DNA of 64,000 nucleotides from Pseudovibrio ascidiaceicola (GCF_900114245.1 NZ_FOSK01000014.1:84961-148960), one strand, 5' to 3'. Numbered from the stretch's first letter, positions 1-9,102 are shown. Made by a program: numbers and translations. Notes: a model not told the origin generated them from the sequence alone.

Positions 1-63
1 CCAGAGTGCAGGAAGTGTTGCAGCAACACCACTGAAAATGAGGAGTTTTTTCAAAACACGCAT
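1..63 (-). CDS. Partial exported protein (signal peptide only)
   Basis: Only the first 21 codons are inside the window; the gene runs off the left edge. The ATG at 63-61 is followed by two lysines and a hydrophobic stretch ending in an Ala/Thr/Pro segment, which looks like a Sec signal peptide or N-terminal anchor. It lies on the same strand about 65 bp downstream of the methanethiol-oxidase homologue, so it is probably the third gene of that operon. In known mtoX operons the next gene encodes a SCO1/SenC copper chaperone, which would fit such an N-terminus, but nothing visible here proves it. Confidence 0.55.
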   Translation of the reverse strand, partial: MRVLKKLLIFSGVAATLPALW

Positions 64-128
64 GCATCAGACCTAATGAATTAAAAAGGCATGGGGCAAC
101 ACGCGTGCTGCCCCAAAACGAGTTTGGT

Positions 129-1439
129 CTAGCTCGTATAGAGCTCAGAACTGCCAAAACGCATGATGTGCGCTCGGCCAAGGCCAAGCTTGTAAAAATC
201 GATATCAAAGTCTTCGATCAGCTCTTTCCCATCCCAGGTGTATGCACGCAGATATTGCACATCATCGTCCCCCTTCTTGTCCCAGTTCGCAAGCAAAGAG
301 GAGCTGAAATAGACCCGTTTCCCATCCCAGCTCTGGCTGACCATGTTGACTTGACGGTCAATGGTTTTCTCATAAATTTGAGAGGGGTTATGCGGATCAG
401 AAATATCGAAGAGCCGTGTTTTGCCATCCATGAAGCTGTTGACCCAAAGTGTCTGGTCATCCGCCGCAATGGAGATATCGACCGGAAGTGGAATGTCCGC
501 AGGATTGCCAATATCGGCAACATCCTTGGCCTGCCATTCTCCGCTGTCATCCTCATAAATCAACCAGAGCTTGGAAGTAAGTGCAGTGGTAGAAAAGGCA
601 TAGTTTGCGTTTGGCCCCCACGGGAAGCGGATCTCTAGCGGTGCTCCCGGTACATTGAAGACCTTGCGTGGCTGACGAGTATGCAGATCCCATTGAACAA
701 TCGTATTACCAAACCGTTTCATCGCGTCGGTATCTTGCAGCATTTGGCCAAAATCCATCATGTAGTTTGACCAGCCCGTAAAGGAGGAGGTCAACATGAT
801 GTTCTTGCGAATGAGCGCGCGAATGTCATATCCGTAGCCGTCCGCAACAGCATCTCCCACAGCGACGGCACCCTGCATATCACTGGTGGTTGGCATCCAA
901 TAAGTGGCCACATAGTCGCCGGCATCATTGTATTCAACCAGTGCAGTGCGACCGCCATGATCGTCATCATTGGAAAGTCCGGTGATCATCATGCTGCCGG
1001 GAAGGGCAAAGAAAGTGTGAGGTCCAACAACACCGCCAGAATCCTTGACGAAACTTTCAATAGTTTTGTGCAGAGATGGTTTTGAGGGATCGGTGTGCAC
1101 GTCGAAAATGAAGATGCGATTGGTATCCAGACCGCCCGTCCAGAAATAGCGTCGATCTGCTGAGAAGCCGCCATGATGCGCCTCATTTCGTCCACCGACG
1201 GAGAGACTGTTGATCACCTGACCGCGCATGGGTGAGTCTGGCCGTAGATCAATGGTAACAAGCTTGTCTTGCTCATCTCCCATGCCCTCAACGCCTAATG
1301 TCCAGACATATACGAATTCTTCCTGTCCGGTGATCTTGGGCATATACGGTGATTGACAGGTTTCATCTGCAAAAGCTCTAAACGGTCCGGCAGCAGCCGC
1401 AGCAGCAACAACCAGTGCTCCAAATTCTCTTCTATTCAT
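129..1439 (-). CDS. mtoX: Selenium-binding protein SBP56 family, probable methanethiol oxidase
   Basis: A 436-residue protein of the SBP56 beta-propeller family. Bacterial members (MtoX) are periplasmic copper enzymes that oxidise methanethiol to formaldehyde, H2S and H2O2. The N-terminus has an RREF twin-arginine-like motif followed by an Ala-rich hydrophobic core and a cleavage region near residue 24, so Tat export is likely. A family-typical His-His-Gly-Gly segment lies at residues 88-91, and repeated propeller blades with Trp/Asp-rich turns follow. The ATG is preceded by a good SD (GGGAGG). It follows the IclR regulator with only 22 bp between, so the two are probably cotranscribed. Methanethiol arises from DMSP or methionine breakdown, which suits a marine host. 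Family assignment is strong; the exact substrate is inferred. Confidence 0.85.
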   Translation of the reverse strand: MNRREFGALVVAAAAAAGPFRAFADETCQSPYMPKITGQEEFVYVWTLGVEGMGDEQDKLVTIDLRPDSPMRGQVINSLSVGGRNEAHHGGFSADRRYFWTGGLDTNRIFIFDVHTDPSKPSLHKTIESFVKDSGGVVGPHTFFALPGSMMITGLSNDDDHGGRTALVEYNDAGDYVATYWMPTTSDMQGAVAVGDAVADGYGYDIRALIRKNIMLTSSFTGWSNYMMDFGQMLQDTDAMKRFGNTIVQWDLHTRQPRKVFNVPGAPLEIRFPWGPNANYAFSTTALTSKLWLIYEDDSGEWQAKDVADIGNPADIPLPVDISIAADDQTLWVNSFMDGKTRLFDISDPHNPSQIYEKTIDRQVNMVSQSWDGKRVYFSSSLLANWDKKGDDDVQYLRAYTWDGKELIEDFDIDFYKLGLGRAHIMRFGSSELYTS

Positions 1440-1461
1440 AAGATCCTCCCATAGAAATCAA

Positions 1462-2274
1462 TTAATGAGTATTTCGAATTGCCTCCAACTCGCCGGTAAG
1501 AGCCACTAAATTTGCTCTTTCGGCATCAACAATTGAGCAGTGCTGAATGGCAGCTGCTGCGCGTATATTTTCTTTTTTGAGCAGAGGTAAAATATCTGTG
1601 TGAAGCCGGGGCTTTATCCGGTTTGAGGGACCGACAACACCCATGCTGAAGAGTGCTCCAAGCCGGTCAACCATGATAGGAACGGCAACGCTGGTGACAC
1701 CATCATCAATCTCGCCATCACAAAGCGCATACCCGTCACGCCGTACGTTTTGCAGCTCTGTTGCAATGTCAGAGGTGGCCATAAGAGTGTCAGGCGTAAA
1801 TTGAACACGCTCGGTTTCCAGCAGTTCATCACGCAGCTCTGGCAATATAAAAGCAGCGATTGCTTTGGCGGAGGAACATGCATGAGCAGGCCTGACCCCA
1901 AGGCCCGGATAAATATAAGATATCGATGGATCACTGGGCGGTTCAACATGGATGAGGTCAACCCGGCCACCACGATATCGCGCCAGAAAAGCCGTCTCCC
2001 CAAGCTCAATCACAAGCCGGTGGATCATGGCAGAGACAGCCTTGATGACATGAGACTCTGATTTTCCGGTGAGGGCAATTTTGATGAACCGGATACCCAG
2101 GACATACCGTTTGCCATCCTCCACCTCATCCAGAAAACCGCATTGGAGCAAAGACGACAGATTTCGATAGATCGTGGCTCTAGGCAGCTTGGTCATCTGC
2201 GCAAGGTCGTTCGCGCTGACCGGCTTAGCGGCTCCAGCAACAGATTCCAGCAGCTGTATCAAACGTTCCTGCAT
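1462..2274 (-). CDS. IclR-family transcriptional regulator
   Basis: A 270-residue regulator with the IclR layout: an N-terminal winged helix-turn-helix (about residues 1-65, with the recognition stretch RATIYRNLSSL) and a C-terminal effector-binding domain carrying the family's conserved pattern around the Ala-His-Ala-Cys-Ser-Ser-Ala-Lys-Ala segment. It is the first gene of a minus-strand cluster and sits 22 bp ahead of the methanethiol-oxidase gene, so it probably controls that operon and itself. The effector is unknown; a methylated sulfur compound is a reasonable guess from the neighbour. The divergent gene at 2486 shares the 0.2-kb upstream region. Confidence 0.88.
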   Translation of the reverse strand: MQERLIQLLESVAGAAKPVSANDLAQMTKLPRATIYRNLSSLLQCGFLDEVEDGKRYVLGIRFIKIALTGKSESHVIKAVSAMIHRLVIELGETAFLARYRGGRVDLIHVEPPSDPSISYIYPGLGVRPAHACSSAKAIAAFILPELRDELLETERVQFTPDTLMATSDIATELQNVRRDGYALCDGEIDDGVTSVAVPIMVDRLGALFSMGVVGPSNRIKPRLHTDILPLLKKENIRAAAAIQHCSIVDAERANLVALTGELEAIRNTH

Positions 2275-2485
2275 GAGATTCTCACATAATGGACGTTTGA
2301 AGCGTATTCTGAGAAAAGATTATCCGACAACCCGTAAGATTTGACAGGGTGAGAGCGGATCTCAGCGGCTTACGACATGCGAATATACGTCTCTGATACC
2401 GCAGAGACCTATCAAGCATCTCGTTGCGGCAAAAGAAATTGCAGGTTAACGTTGCACCTCATTTTTGGATGGAGGAGCTGTCTCA

Positions 2486-3766
2486 ATGTCTTTTCGCTCA
2501 GCAATAAAGTCGAGAATTGCAGAATACATTACGAGTGAAACAAGAGTGCAGCGCAAACGCAGCTCCTTTGAAAAACAACGCAGCCGACGCGGTGAGGGGC
2601 ATGAAGTCCACTATTTTCATCATGTTGCAGATCCATACGCTCACCTGACGCTACAAGCACTTGGGGACTTTCAAAGGCTCTATGCAGTCACGATGAAGAT
2701 CCATCTGATCTCAGGCCCGCCTGATTGGGCAGTACCCGAAAGGTCTGCGCTGGAAGCGTACGCACGAACAGACGCGACCTTCCTTGCTAAACACTACGGA
2801 CTTGCACACGGGCATTTTGATGCCCCGGATAAGGATCAAATAATTCAGGCAGAAATATTGATGTCAGAGGTGCTCGCCGACGATACTAACGTGAGCAAGC
2901 TTCTGGAAATAAGCAATAAATTGTGGTCTGGAGAGAAGATCCAGCCCTCAGGAAGCGGTGACAAGGCTGATCATGCCAAAACCTGTGGTGATGCGCTTTT
3001 GGCAGAATACGGGCACTATCTTGGCGCAACTTTCTATTATGGCGGTGAATGGTACTGGGGCATCGACCGGCTCCACTATCTCCAGGATCGTTTACATGAA
3101 CTTGGACTTGGGCCTACTGCCTCCAACTTAGCACCAACAGTTACGCAAAAAGAGTATGCTGATACACCTCCAACGCATATGGCGATTTCTTTCTTTCTCT
3201 CGTTCCGGAGCCCATACTCCTATCTGGCGTTTGATCGTACATGCGCGCTAGCTGATCAGCAGGGAGTAACGCTTAATATTCGGCCAGTCCTGCCTATGGT
3301 CATGCGTGGCCTACCAGTGCCACCGATGAAGCGAAAATACATATTGGCTGATGCTGCGCGCGAAGCCCGCTTGCATGCTATTCCATTTGGCCGAATTTGC
3401 GACCCATTGGGAACGGCAATCGAGCGAGGCTATTCACTTCTCGACTTTGCTGAGAAAAATGGCAAGCTTAGAGAGTTTTGCAGTTCCTTCATGACCAGCG
3501 TATGGGCGAAGGGTGTTGATGCAAGCACTGACAGAGGTTTGTCACGCATCCTCTCAGAGGCTGGTCTGGATTGGCAGCAGGCACGTCTGGTGGTCGATAA
3601 TGAAGACTGGCGCGCAAAAACAGAGAAGAACCGAAAGGAGCTCACAAAGCTCGGACTTTGGGGTGTGCCCAGCTTTCGCATCGGGACCACCGGTATATGG
3701 GGGCAGGACCGCCTCTGGGCCCTAGAAAACGCTATATGCGATGCCACTATGGCTGCCGAAAACTAG
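2486..3766 (+). CDS. Tandem DsbA-fold protein, HCCA isomerase / kappa-GST-like
   Basis: A 426-residue protein that appears to contain two thioredoxin/DsbA-like units. The C-terminal half (about residue 210 on) opens with the strand FFLSFRSPYSYLAFDR and ends with GVPSFRIG and a WGQDR segment, the hallmark of 2-hydroxychromene-2-carboxylate isomerases and kappa-class glutathione transferases. The N-terminal half has a matching FHHVADPYAHL strand. Neither half has a CxxC, so thiol-disulfide exchange is unlikely and a glutathione-dependent isomerase or transferase is more likely. The ATG at 2486 is chosen because GGAGGAG lies 8 bp upstream; an in-frame TTG at 2465 is weaker. It is divergent from the iclR-mtoX cluster, and a functional link is possible but unproven. 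Confidence 0.75.
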   Translation: MSFRSAIKSRIAEYITSETRVQRKRSSFEKQRSRRGEGHEVHYFHHVADPYAHLTLQALGDFQRLYAVTMKIHLISGPPDWAVPERSALEAYARTDATFLAKHYGLAHGHFDAPDKDQIIQAEILMSEVLADDTNVSKLLEISNKLWSGEKIQPSGSGDKADHAKTCGDALLAEYGHYLGATFYYGGEWYWGIDRLHYLQDRLHELGLGPTASNLAPTVTQKEYADTPPTHMAISFFLSFRSPYSYLAFDRTCALADQQGVTLNIRPVLPMVMRGLPVPPMKRKYILADAAREARLHAIPFGRICDPLGTAIERGYSLLDFAEKNGKLREFCSSFMTSVWAKGVDASTDRGLSRILSEAGLDWQQARLVVDNEDWRAKTEKNRKELTKLGLWGVPSFRIGTTGIWGQDRLWALENAICDATMAAEN

Positions 3767-3822
3767 CCGACGTTTTCAATAAGCGTGCATTAAGCTGCAA
3801 ACTGAGAAGAAACACTATAGTG

Positions 3823-3850
3823 ACCATGGGATGTAGAGGAATCCCATGGT
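3823..3850. terminator. Hairpin between convergent genes
   Basis: A perfect 10-bp inverted repeat (ACCATGGGAT / ATCCCATGGT) with an 8-nt loop lies between the stop codons of the DsbA-like gene (plus) and the hypothetical gene at 3869 (minus). Flanking T-runs are short, so it is a plausible but not ideal bidirectional terminator. Confidence 0.5.
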
Positions 3851-3868
3851 TTGATCAAGCAAGCTCGT

Positions 3869-4579
3869 TTACGCGTTGCCAAGGAAGGCCTGGAACTCGT
3901 TGAGGCGTTCCGCATGCTCACGTGGTTTGGCAGAATGCTTGACGAGTTTTGCAAGCAACTCGACACAAACCTGACAACGTGACCGCAGAGCATTATCTTC
4001 TTCAGTGACTTCATAACCGTCGAGCTTTTCGTTTTCTTCCAGCGAAGAAATCGCATGAGCGGTGCGAGCAATAGCTTGCGCCAGAACTTTATCCAAAATC
4101 ACCTGCGCACGTCCTTCAAACTCACTTGTTTCTGTGAGGTTAGAAAGGTGAGGGCACATAAAGGTGATGTCTTCTGCAACAGCACTCTTCATCGTAAAGG
4201 AAACATGCTTGAGAGCCTTTGAAACAACCGGAGGCATGCGGCCAACGGAAATGTCATAGCCTGCCATTAGCAGCGAGTTTGGTAGGTTTTCAGAGTATTG
4301 CATCAATGCCAGATAGAAAAAGCCGGAGCACTGGAACAGATCAATTGCGGCACCCTGTGCCAAGTCACTCTTTTCAGTCTCGCGATCAAGCAATGCAGCC
4401 AGCTCGCATAACGCATTAAAACGCTCTTCAATGCGCTTTTGCGCATCCTCTAAGCCATTTGCAAACGCTTTTGGCGAACCGCTGGCCGTTGGAAAAAGAG
4501 GACTGGAAGTGTCAAAGAGATCAGCCAGTTTTCTGGCCGCATTTTCGATTTGTTCAGACAAGGTGCATCCCCTGATCAT
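3869..4579 (-). CDS. Hypothetical protein, predicted helical
   Basis: A 236-residue protein I do not recognise. It has no signal peptide or membrane segment and is rich in Ala, Leu and Glu with several long runs that look alpha-helical. A Cys-x-x-Cys-like pattern near the C-terminus (RSRCQVCVEL) and a nearby MCPHL are the only notable features and could bind metal, though that is speculative. The ATG at 4579 has no clear SD. An in-frame TTG at 4561 has AGGGGA at good spacing and may be the true start, giving 230 residues. It lies between the DsbA-like gene and the exopolysaccharide locus, separated from both by hairpins, so it is probably a single-gene unit. Confidence 0.6.
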   Translation of the reverse strand: MIRGCTLSEQIENAARKLADLFDTSSPLFPTASGSPKAFANGLEDAQKRIEERFNALCELAALLDRETEKSDLAQGAAIDLFQCSGFFYLALMQYSENLPNSLLMAGYDISVGRMPPVVSKALKHVSFTMKSAVAEDITFMCPHLSNLTETSEFEGRAQVILDKVLAQAIARTAHAISSLEENEKLDGYEVTEEDNALRSRCQVCVELLAKLVKHSAKPREHAERLNEFQAFLGNA

Positions 4580-4700
4580 AAGAGCCGAGCATGGCGCTTC
4601 CTACATCACAAATAAGCTATGACGCAATGTGTAGTAGGTTGGCGTGGCAGAAGATTGCTTAATAACGCACTGATAAATCGCGGTTTGGGAGAGTCGAGAG

Positions 4701-4738
4701 CGTTCTCTATGGTCTGTTGTGCAAGACCATAGAGAACG
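4701..4738. terminator. Strong hairpin downstream of the ExoP-like gene
   Basis: A perfect 15-bp inverted repeat (CGTTCTCTATGGTCT / AGACCATAGAGAACG) with an 8-nt loop, 28 bp past the ExoP-like stop codon. It is the likely end of the minus-strand exopolysaccharide transcript. A T-tract is weak on that strand, so termination could be partly factor-assisted. Confidence 0.65.
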
Positions 4739-4766
4739 TGTCGTTTCACTACTTCAGTAGCTCAAG

Positions 4767-6980
4767 TCACTTGTAGTAGCCATACCCGTAAGAAGCCTGA
4801 TGCTTATTGAGTTTGGCTTTGCTCACATCGAAGTTGTTCAAAATAACTCCGAGTGTTTTTCCAGGTGTTTGGTCCAGGAGGTCTTTTGCCTGCTCGACTA
4901 AACCGCCGTCAGTGTGGTTCCATGAGGCAACCAGCACGGTCGCGTCAACAACATGAGAAAGCACGCGGCTGTCAATCAATGGCAGTGTCGGCGGGCTATC
5001 AATAATGACCAGATCAAAAGACTTACTTGCACCATCCAGCAGCGTTTTCATTGCTTTGGAAGAGAGCAGCTCAGCTGTTTCCCAAAGTTCCCTGTGGCTT
5101 GGAGCCGGCAGGTAGTAAAGGTTTGAGCCTTCTTCATGTTTAGTAGCTTCAGCAAAGGTCACTTTTCCTGTCAGGACATCCGCAAGGCTTTTTTCCTTTT
5201 GATCTCCCGGTGCATCCGCAGAAATCTGACGTCGCATATCTGCATCAATAAACAGCACCCGTTCACCAGCCTTGGCAGTGTAGTGAGCCAAATTGCGTGA
5301 GATCGTGGATTTGCCTTCTCCCGGAATAGCTGAGGTAATCAACAATGTCTTGATTGGGTTGTCCAAACGAGAGAATTTGACCCGTGACCGCAGTTCACGA
5401 ATAGACTCTGCATAATGGCTCAGTGGGTTTGCTGATGCAAAATGAGTGATCTCATTACTCAATGCATCGTTGTTTTTAGCCCCTCGTGCAGTGCTTGCAT
5501 GTTTGCTTCCAAAAAAACTGAAGAAAGTTTTGAGCCTTGAAGCTGATGCATGTCCATCAATCAATGGCACCTGAGAGAAGAGGGGGAGGCCAATGCGCTT
5601 TTCAACGTCCTCTTTTGACTTCAGCGTGTTGTCGAACTGCTCAATGAGAAGAGCAAGTGCTGTGCCAATGATTAAACCCAAAACTGCAGAGACAAGAAGG
5701 AAGAGTTTCTTGTTGGGAAAGCTTGCATTGCTTGGGATCTCTGCAGGACTCAAAATACGGCTACTGACAGAGTTCATTTTCTCAAATTCTTGAGTTTCCT
5801 TGAGACGTGCAAGGAAAGATTCATAGAGAGTTCTGTTTGCTGCAGCCTCTCGGACCAACTCACGCAGATACACTTGGGCATGATTTTCTGTGTTGGTGAC
5901 ATCACGCAGTTCTTCAAGACTACCTGCGATGGAAGCTTCGCGTCGCTGTGCGACCGCCAGCTCATTTTGGGCTGTGTCCACGATGCGCTGCAGCTCTTTC
6001 TCAATTTGCGCCCGAAGATCAGTCAACTGCGAGCGAACACTCACCACAGCTGGGTGCTTATGGCTGTATTTTACGGTAAGAGCAGCTTCCTTACGTTCCA
6101 CTTCAGAGGCTTTAGCGCGCAGTTGGGTGATCACAGCTGACTGAGCTGCGTCGGCAAAAGAAGACGTAGAGCCACCACGAACAAGTACTTTCTCAATCTG
6201 GTCTACTCTCGCCTGAGCTTCAGCTGTTTTAGTGCGTGCAAACACGAGCTGCTGGTTCAGTGTCGCGATCTGCTTTTCGTTGATCGTTCCGCCACCAGCG
6301 ATTTGCAGGTTGAACTCATTCCGGAATTGCTCAACAGCTTGCTCAGAGCTGCGGACCTTTACACCAAGCTCGGCCAGCCGGATGCTCAGCCACTCACTTG
6401 CCTGGCGAATTGAATCATACTTGGTCGCCAGTTTGTCAGCCAGATATGCCTCGGCAAACCCATCTGCCAACTGAGCTGCCATCTCTGGAGTGCCTGCCTG
6501 ATAGGAGAGGTCAACAACAGTTGTATTACGGTTCAAAGTAACATGAAGTCCGTCGAGAACTCGTTGCTCAAGGCTGGTTGTTGCAGGAGGTTCCCCGGTA
6601 ATTTTTGCAAACAATTCCGCCAGATAAGAAGGAACTTGCCGAAACTCTGCTGAATTTTCCAGGTCGTGATCATTGATAACGCGCTTTGCAACCCCATTTG
6701 ACCCGATGATTTCAATCTGACTTTGCAAAAGTTTGTTATCAGAGCCAAACCCGCTGAGAATTGCTTTCACATCAACGACATTTTCCGCGCGTGTCTCGAT
6801 ATAAACAGAAGTCACTGCCGTGTATTTAGGCGCAGCAAAAAACGCAAGAGTGACGCCAAGGATGGTGACAACACCAGTGACACCTAGGACCAGCGCCCAA
6901 TAGTTGCGCAAATACTGAAAAACCAGTCGAAGATTGATTGTGTCTTCTGGTGTGGCATTCGATGCTAGGGAATTTTGCAT
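4767..6980 (-). CDS. Exopolysaccharide co-polymerase with C-terminal BY-kinase (ExoP/GumC/Wzc type)
   Basis: About 737 residues; an inner-membrane polysaccharide co-polymerase that sets chain length and couples polymerisation to export. An N-terminal Wzz domain has a first membrane segment near residues 35-55. A long coiled-coil periplasmic region follows, then a second membrane segment (near LFLLVSAVLGLIIGTALALL). The cytoplasmic tyrosine-autokinase domain carries Walker A GEGKST (about 557-562 counted from the upstream TTG), Walker A-prime VLFIDADMRR and Walker B LVIIDSPP. The C-terminus has a short tyrosine cluster (YGYGYY), the usual autophosphorylation site. The stop of the outer-membrane barrel gene overlaps an in-frame TTG at 6989; I favour the ATG at 6980, 9 nt downstream. 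The overlap shows tight coupling with the barrel gene. Confidence 0.92.
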   Translation of the reverse strand: MQNSLASNATPEDTINLRLVFQYLRNYWALVLGVTGVVTILGVTLAFFAAPKYTAVTSVYIETRAENVVDVKAILSGFGSDNKLLQSQIEIIGSNGVAKRVINDHDLENSAEFRQVPSYLAELFAKITGEPPATTSLEQRVLDGLHVTLNRNTTVVDLSYQAGTPEMAAQLADGFAEAYLADKLATKYDSIRQASEWLSIRLAELGVKVRSSEQAVEQFRNEFNLQIAGGGTINEKQIATLNQQLVFARTKTAEAQARVDQIEKVLVRGGSTSSFADAAQSAVITQLRAKASEVERKEAALTVKYSHKHPAVVSVRSQLTDLRAQIEKELQRIVDTAQNELAVAQRREASIAGSLEELRDVTNTENHAQVYLRELVREAAANRTLYESFLARLKETQEFEKMNSVSSRILSPAEIPSNASFPNKKLFLLVSAVLGLIIGTALALLIEQFDNTLKSKEDVEKRIGLPLFSQVPLIDGHASASRLKTFFSFFGSKHASTARGAKNNDALSNEITHFASANPLSHYAESIRELRSRVKFSRLDNPIKTLLITSAIPGEGKSTISRNLAHYTAKAGERVLFIDADMRRQISADAPGDQKEKSLADVLTGKVTFAEATKHEEGSNLYYLPAPSHRELWETAELLSSKAMKTLLDGASKSFDLVIIDSPPTLPLIDSRVLSHVVDATVLVASWNHTDGGLVEQAKDLLDQTPGKTLGVILNNFDVSKAKLNKHQASYGYGYYK

Positions 6981-6985
6981 GGATC

Positions 6986-8236
6986 TCAATACTCTACTCT
7001 TGCGTTGATCCCTATCAGATGCCGGCTGTAGCTGCTTGCAGCTTCAGTAGACTTGAGCGTTTCAAAGTCATAGTAGGCACCGAACTTCAGGTTGCGGTTG
7101 ATGAGGTGTTTTGTTTCCAGTCTCGCGCGAAGTGTATTGTCGCGGCGGTCAGTGCCTGCGAAGTCTTCACGTTTGAAAGAGAAAATCGGTGAAATGACAA
7201 AGTTCCGCCGGAGCTCGTAATCCAGCGAAACTTTGGCGGTTGAAGTGAGTTTGCTGACATATCCGTCAAGTGAGCTCTCTTCCACCGCTTGACGCCCGTC
7301 GAAGTTTACAACCAGAAGCGGAGAGGGCATCCATTGCACATCAACATTGAAGGAATATGTTGAGATATCTCCGCGGCTGCCCAGTTCATAATCCTGTCTG
7401 AGGTAACCAATACCGGCAGCGCCGTGCAGATTGCCGCGCTTATCCAGTTCCAGGCCTGTCAGAAATTCAAAACCATGTGAGTCCCGATTTTCTGTGCCAG
7501 TTGCCTTCCAATCGCGAACATCAAATTCCGCGCTGGCAAATGCGCTGAACCCGGGCGAAAAGGCATAATTGACTTTGCCAAGCAGATTATACCGCGTGCC
7601 ATCGCGTGCATCTTGATCGATGGTCCTGCCATCCTTGGCTTCAACGTCATGGTAGTTGTAATGATTTACAGAACCGCCACCAATGAACCTGAGGCGATTA
7701 AAAACCTTTGAGACCCGGGCAGAGGCCGAGTAAGCATCACGTCTTACGCCGTGCTTTGCTTCTGAAGAACCATCTGCATCACCCAACCCATACTGTCTTG
7801 ATTCAATGCTGGTACCGAGGTCTAAAGCAAAGTCTTTTAGGATTTCAAGCTGCGCTCCAGCTGAAGCACGACCTGACAGCGTAGAGGCATCCGAATTAGA
7901 AAATGCCTGCTTACGTTGCCCGGACAAGCCGAAGTGGATGCGGTGACGCGACATCTCAGAATTGATCGAAAGTGCAGGCGCAAAGAGACCCACCATGCTG
8001 CTCTCTTGATGATCTTTTGTTTTATAGAGATTGCTGTCGAAAGAGAGGCCGGAGGTCAGTGATGGCATGAAAATCCAGTTTGCATGCCGAATACCATGAG
8101 CGTTGTATTCCGGGTGCGAGCGGAGGCTGTACCCACCTCCGTTTTGCAACAGAGCGCTGGAAAGGTCTGAAGCCGCCGCAGCATCAAAAGCTGAGACGGC
8201 CATGCAGGCTGCAAAAGTGAATTTCGCGCCATTCAT
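6986..8236 (-). CDS. Outer-membrane beta-barrel protein of the exopolysaccharide locus
   Basis: A 416-residue protein with an N-terminal signal peptide (cleavage near Ala-Ala-Ala-Ser, about residue 22) followed by alternating amphipathic strands rich in Tyr, Phe, Asp and Arg. It ends in RHLIGINARVEY, with an aromatic C-terminal residue typical of outer-membrane barrels. It resembles the BBP2-type putative barrel family often found in alphaproteobacterial polysaccharide clusters. Being translationally linked to the co-polymerase and near a short OPX protein, it is a good candidate for the outer-membrane pore of the exporter. Membership of the locus is clear; the pore role is inferred. Confidence 0.8.
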   Translation of the reverse strand: MNGAKFTFAACMAVSAFDAAAASDLSSALLQNGGGYSLRSHPEYNAHGIRHANWIFMPSLTSGLSFDSNLYKTKDHQESSMVGLFAPALSINSEMSRHRIHFGLSGQRKQAFSNSDASTLSGRASAGAQLEILKDFALDLGTSIESRQYGLGDADGSSEAKHGVRRDAYSASARVSKVFNRLRFIGGGSVNHYNYHDVEAKDGRTIDQDARDGTRYNLLGKVNYAFSPGFSAFASAEFDVRDWKATGTENRDSHGFEFLTGLELDKRGNLHGAAGIGYLRQDYELGSRGDISTYSFNVDVQWMPSPLLVVNFDGRQAVEESSLDGYVSKLTSTAKVSLDYELRRNFVISPIFSFKREDFAGTDRRDNTLRARLETKHLINRNLKFGAYYDFETLKSTEAASSYSRHLIGINARVEY

Positions 8237-8450
8237 GCAAGCACCAAGGACAACAGATAAATCTTTACGCTACACATTTGATTGGAACTCATTTTCCGCT
8301 GCTGTTTTTTGTTCTGTGACGGGCCTGGATCGACGAGAAGGGCCCGTATTGGTTCGATGCGTTTATGTCGTGCTTCATGAGATGAAAGTGCTGTTCTGAG
8401 CATCTGAATGCTTAGAGCATTGCTTGAACGAATTTGACCTCATCACCGAG

Positions 8451-8479
8451 GAAAAGAGCGGTTTCTAGCCACTCTTTTC
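8451..8479 (-). terminator. Possible terminator after the phosphoglycosyl transferase gene
   Basis: An 8-bp inverted repeat (GAAAAGAG / CTCTTTTC) with a 13-nt loop lies 12 bp past the stop codon at 8491, ending in a T-rich arm on the minus strand. It would separate this gene from the barrel/ExoP pair downstream, either fully or as a partial attenuator. Confidence 0.45.
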
Positions 8480-8490
8480 ACTCGTAAAGC

Positions 8491-9102
8491 TCAGTCTTTC
8501 TGCGAAACTGAAAGTTGGCTGCCGCGAAATTCAGGCATGGTCGCGTGCCCTGCAGCGCTAATACCTTCTCTTCGCAGAACGATGATCATGGTCATGAAGA
8601 TGATTTTCATGTCGAGCCAAAAACTCTTGTTCTCGACGTACCAAACATCCAGTTCAAACCTGGAATCCCAATCGATGCTATTGCGTCCGTTTACCTGTGC
8701 CCAACCAGTAATTCCCGGCTTCACAAAATGACGCATCATCTGCCGCTTCGAATAATGCTTCAAAAAGCCAGCATGTTGAGGACGTGGTCCAACAACAGAC
8801 ATTTCACCCTTCAAAACATTCAGGAAACCTGGAAGTTCATCAATGCTCGTTGCGCGTAAGATACGACCGAACAAAGTTAGTCGCCGATCGTCCGGAAGAA
8901 GCTTGCCAGATGCATCACGTTCCTCGGTCATGCTCCGGAACTTGTAAATCTGGAAGACCTCACCGTTCAGTCCTGCACGATCTTGTTTGAAAATGATTGG
9001 GCTGCCCAGCCTGGTGCGTACTAAGATAGCTACCAAGATCATGATGGGTGATACAATCAGCAAGATAGCAAAACTAAAGACTACATCGAATATTCTAATC
9101 AT
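8491..9102 (-). CDS. Undecaprenyl-phosphate sugar-1-phosphate transferase (small PGT, ExoY/PglC type)
   Basis: A 203-residue monotopic phosphoglycosyl transferase, which starts the polysaccharide repeat by moving a sugar-1-phosphate from a UDP-sugar to undecaprenyl phosphate at the inner membrane. It has a single N-terminal re-entrant hydrophobic helix (residues 5-30), the KFRSM motif, the catalytic DELP motif with the preceding Arg-Ala-Thr-Ser-Ile, VVGPRPQ, and KPGITGWAQVNGRN. These are all hallmarks of the bacterial sugar transferase family. The length matches the minimal PglC/ExoY form with no extra N-terminal membrane domain. It heads the minus half of the exopolysaccharide locus, facing the AT-rich divergent region. 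Confidence 0.93.
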   Translation of the reverse strand: MIRIFDVVFSFAILLIVSPIMILVAILVRTRLGSPIIFKQDRAGLNGEVFQIYKFRSMTEERDASGKLLPDDRRLTLFGRILRATSIDELPGFLNVLKGEMSVVGPRPQHAGFLKHYSKRQMMRHFVKPGITGWAQVNGRNSIDWDSRFELDVWYVENKSFWLDMKIIFMTMIIVLRREGISAAGHATMPEFRGSQLSVSQKD

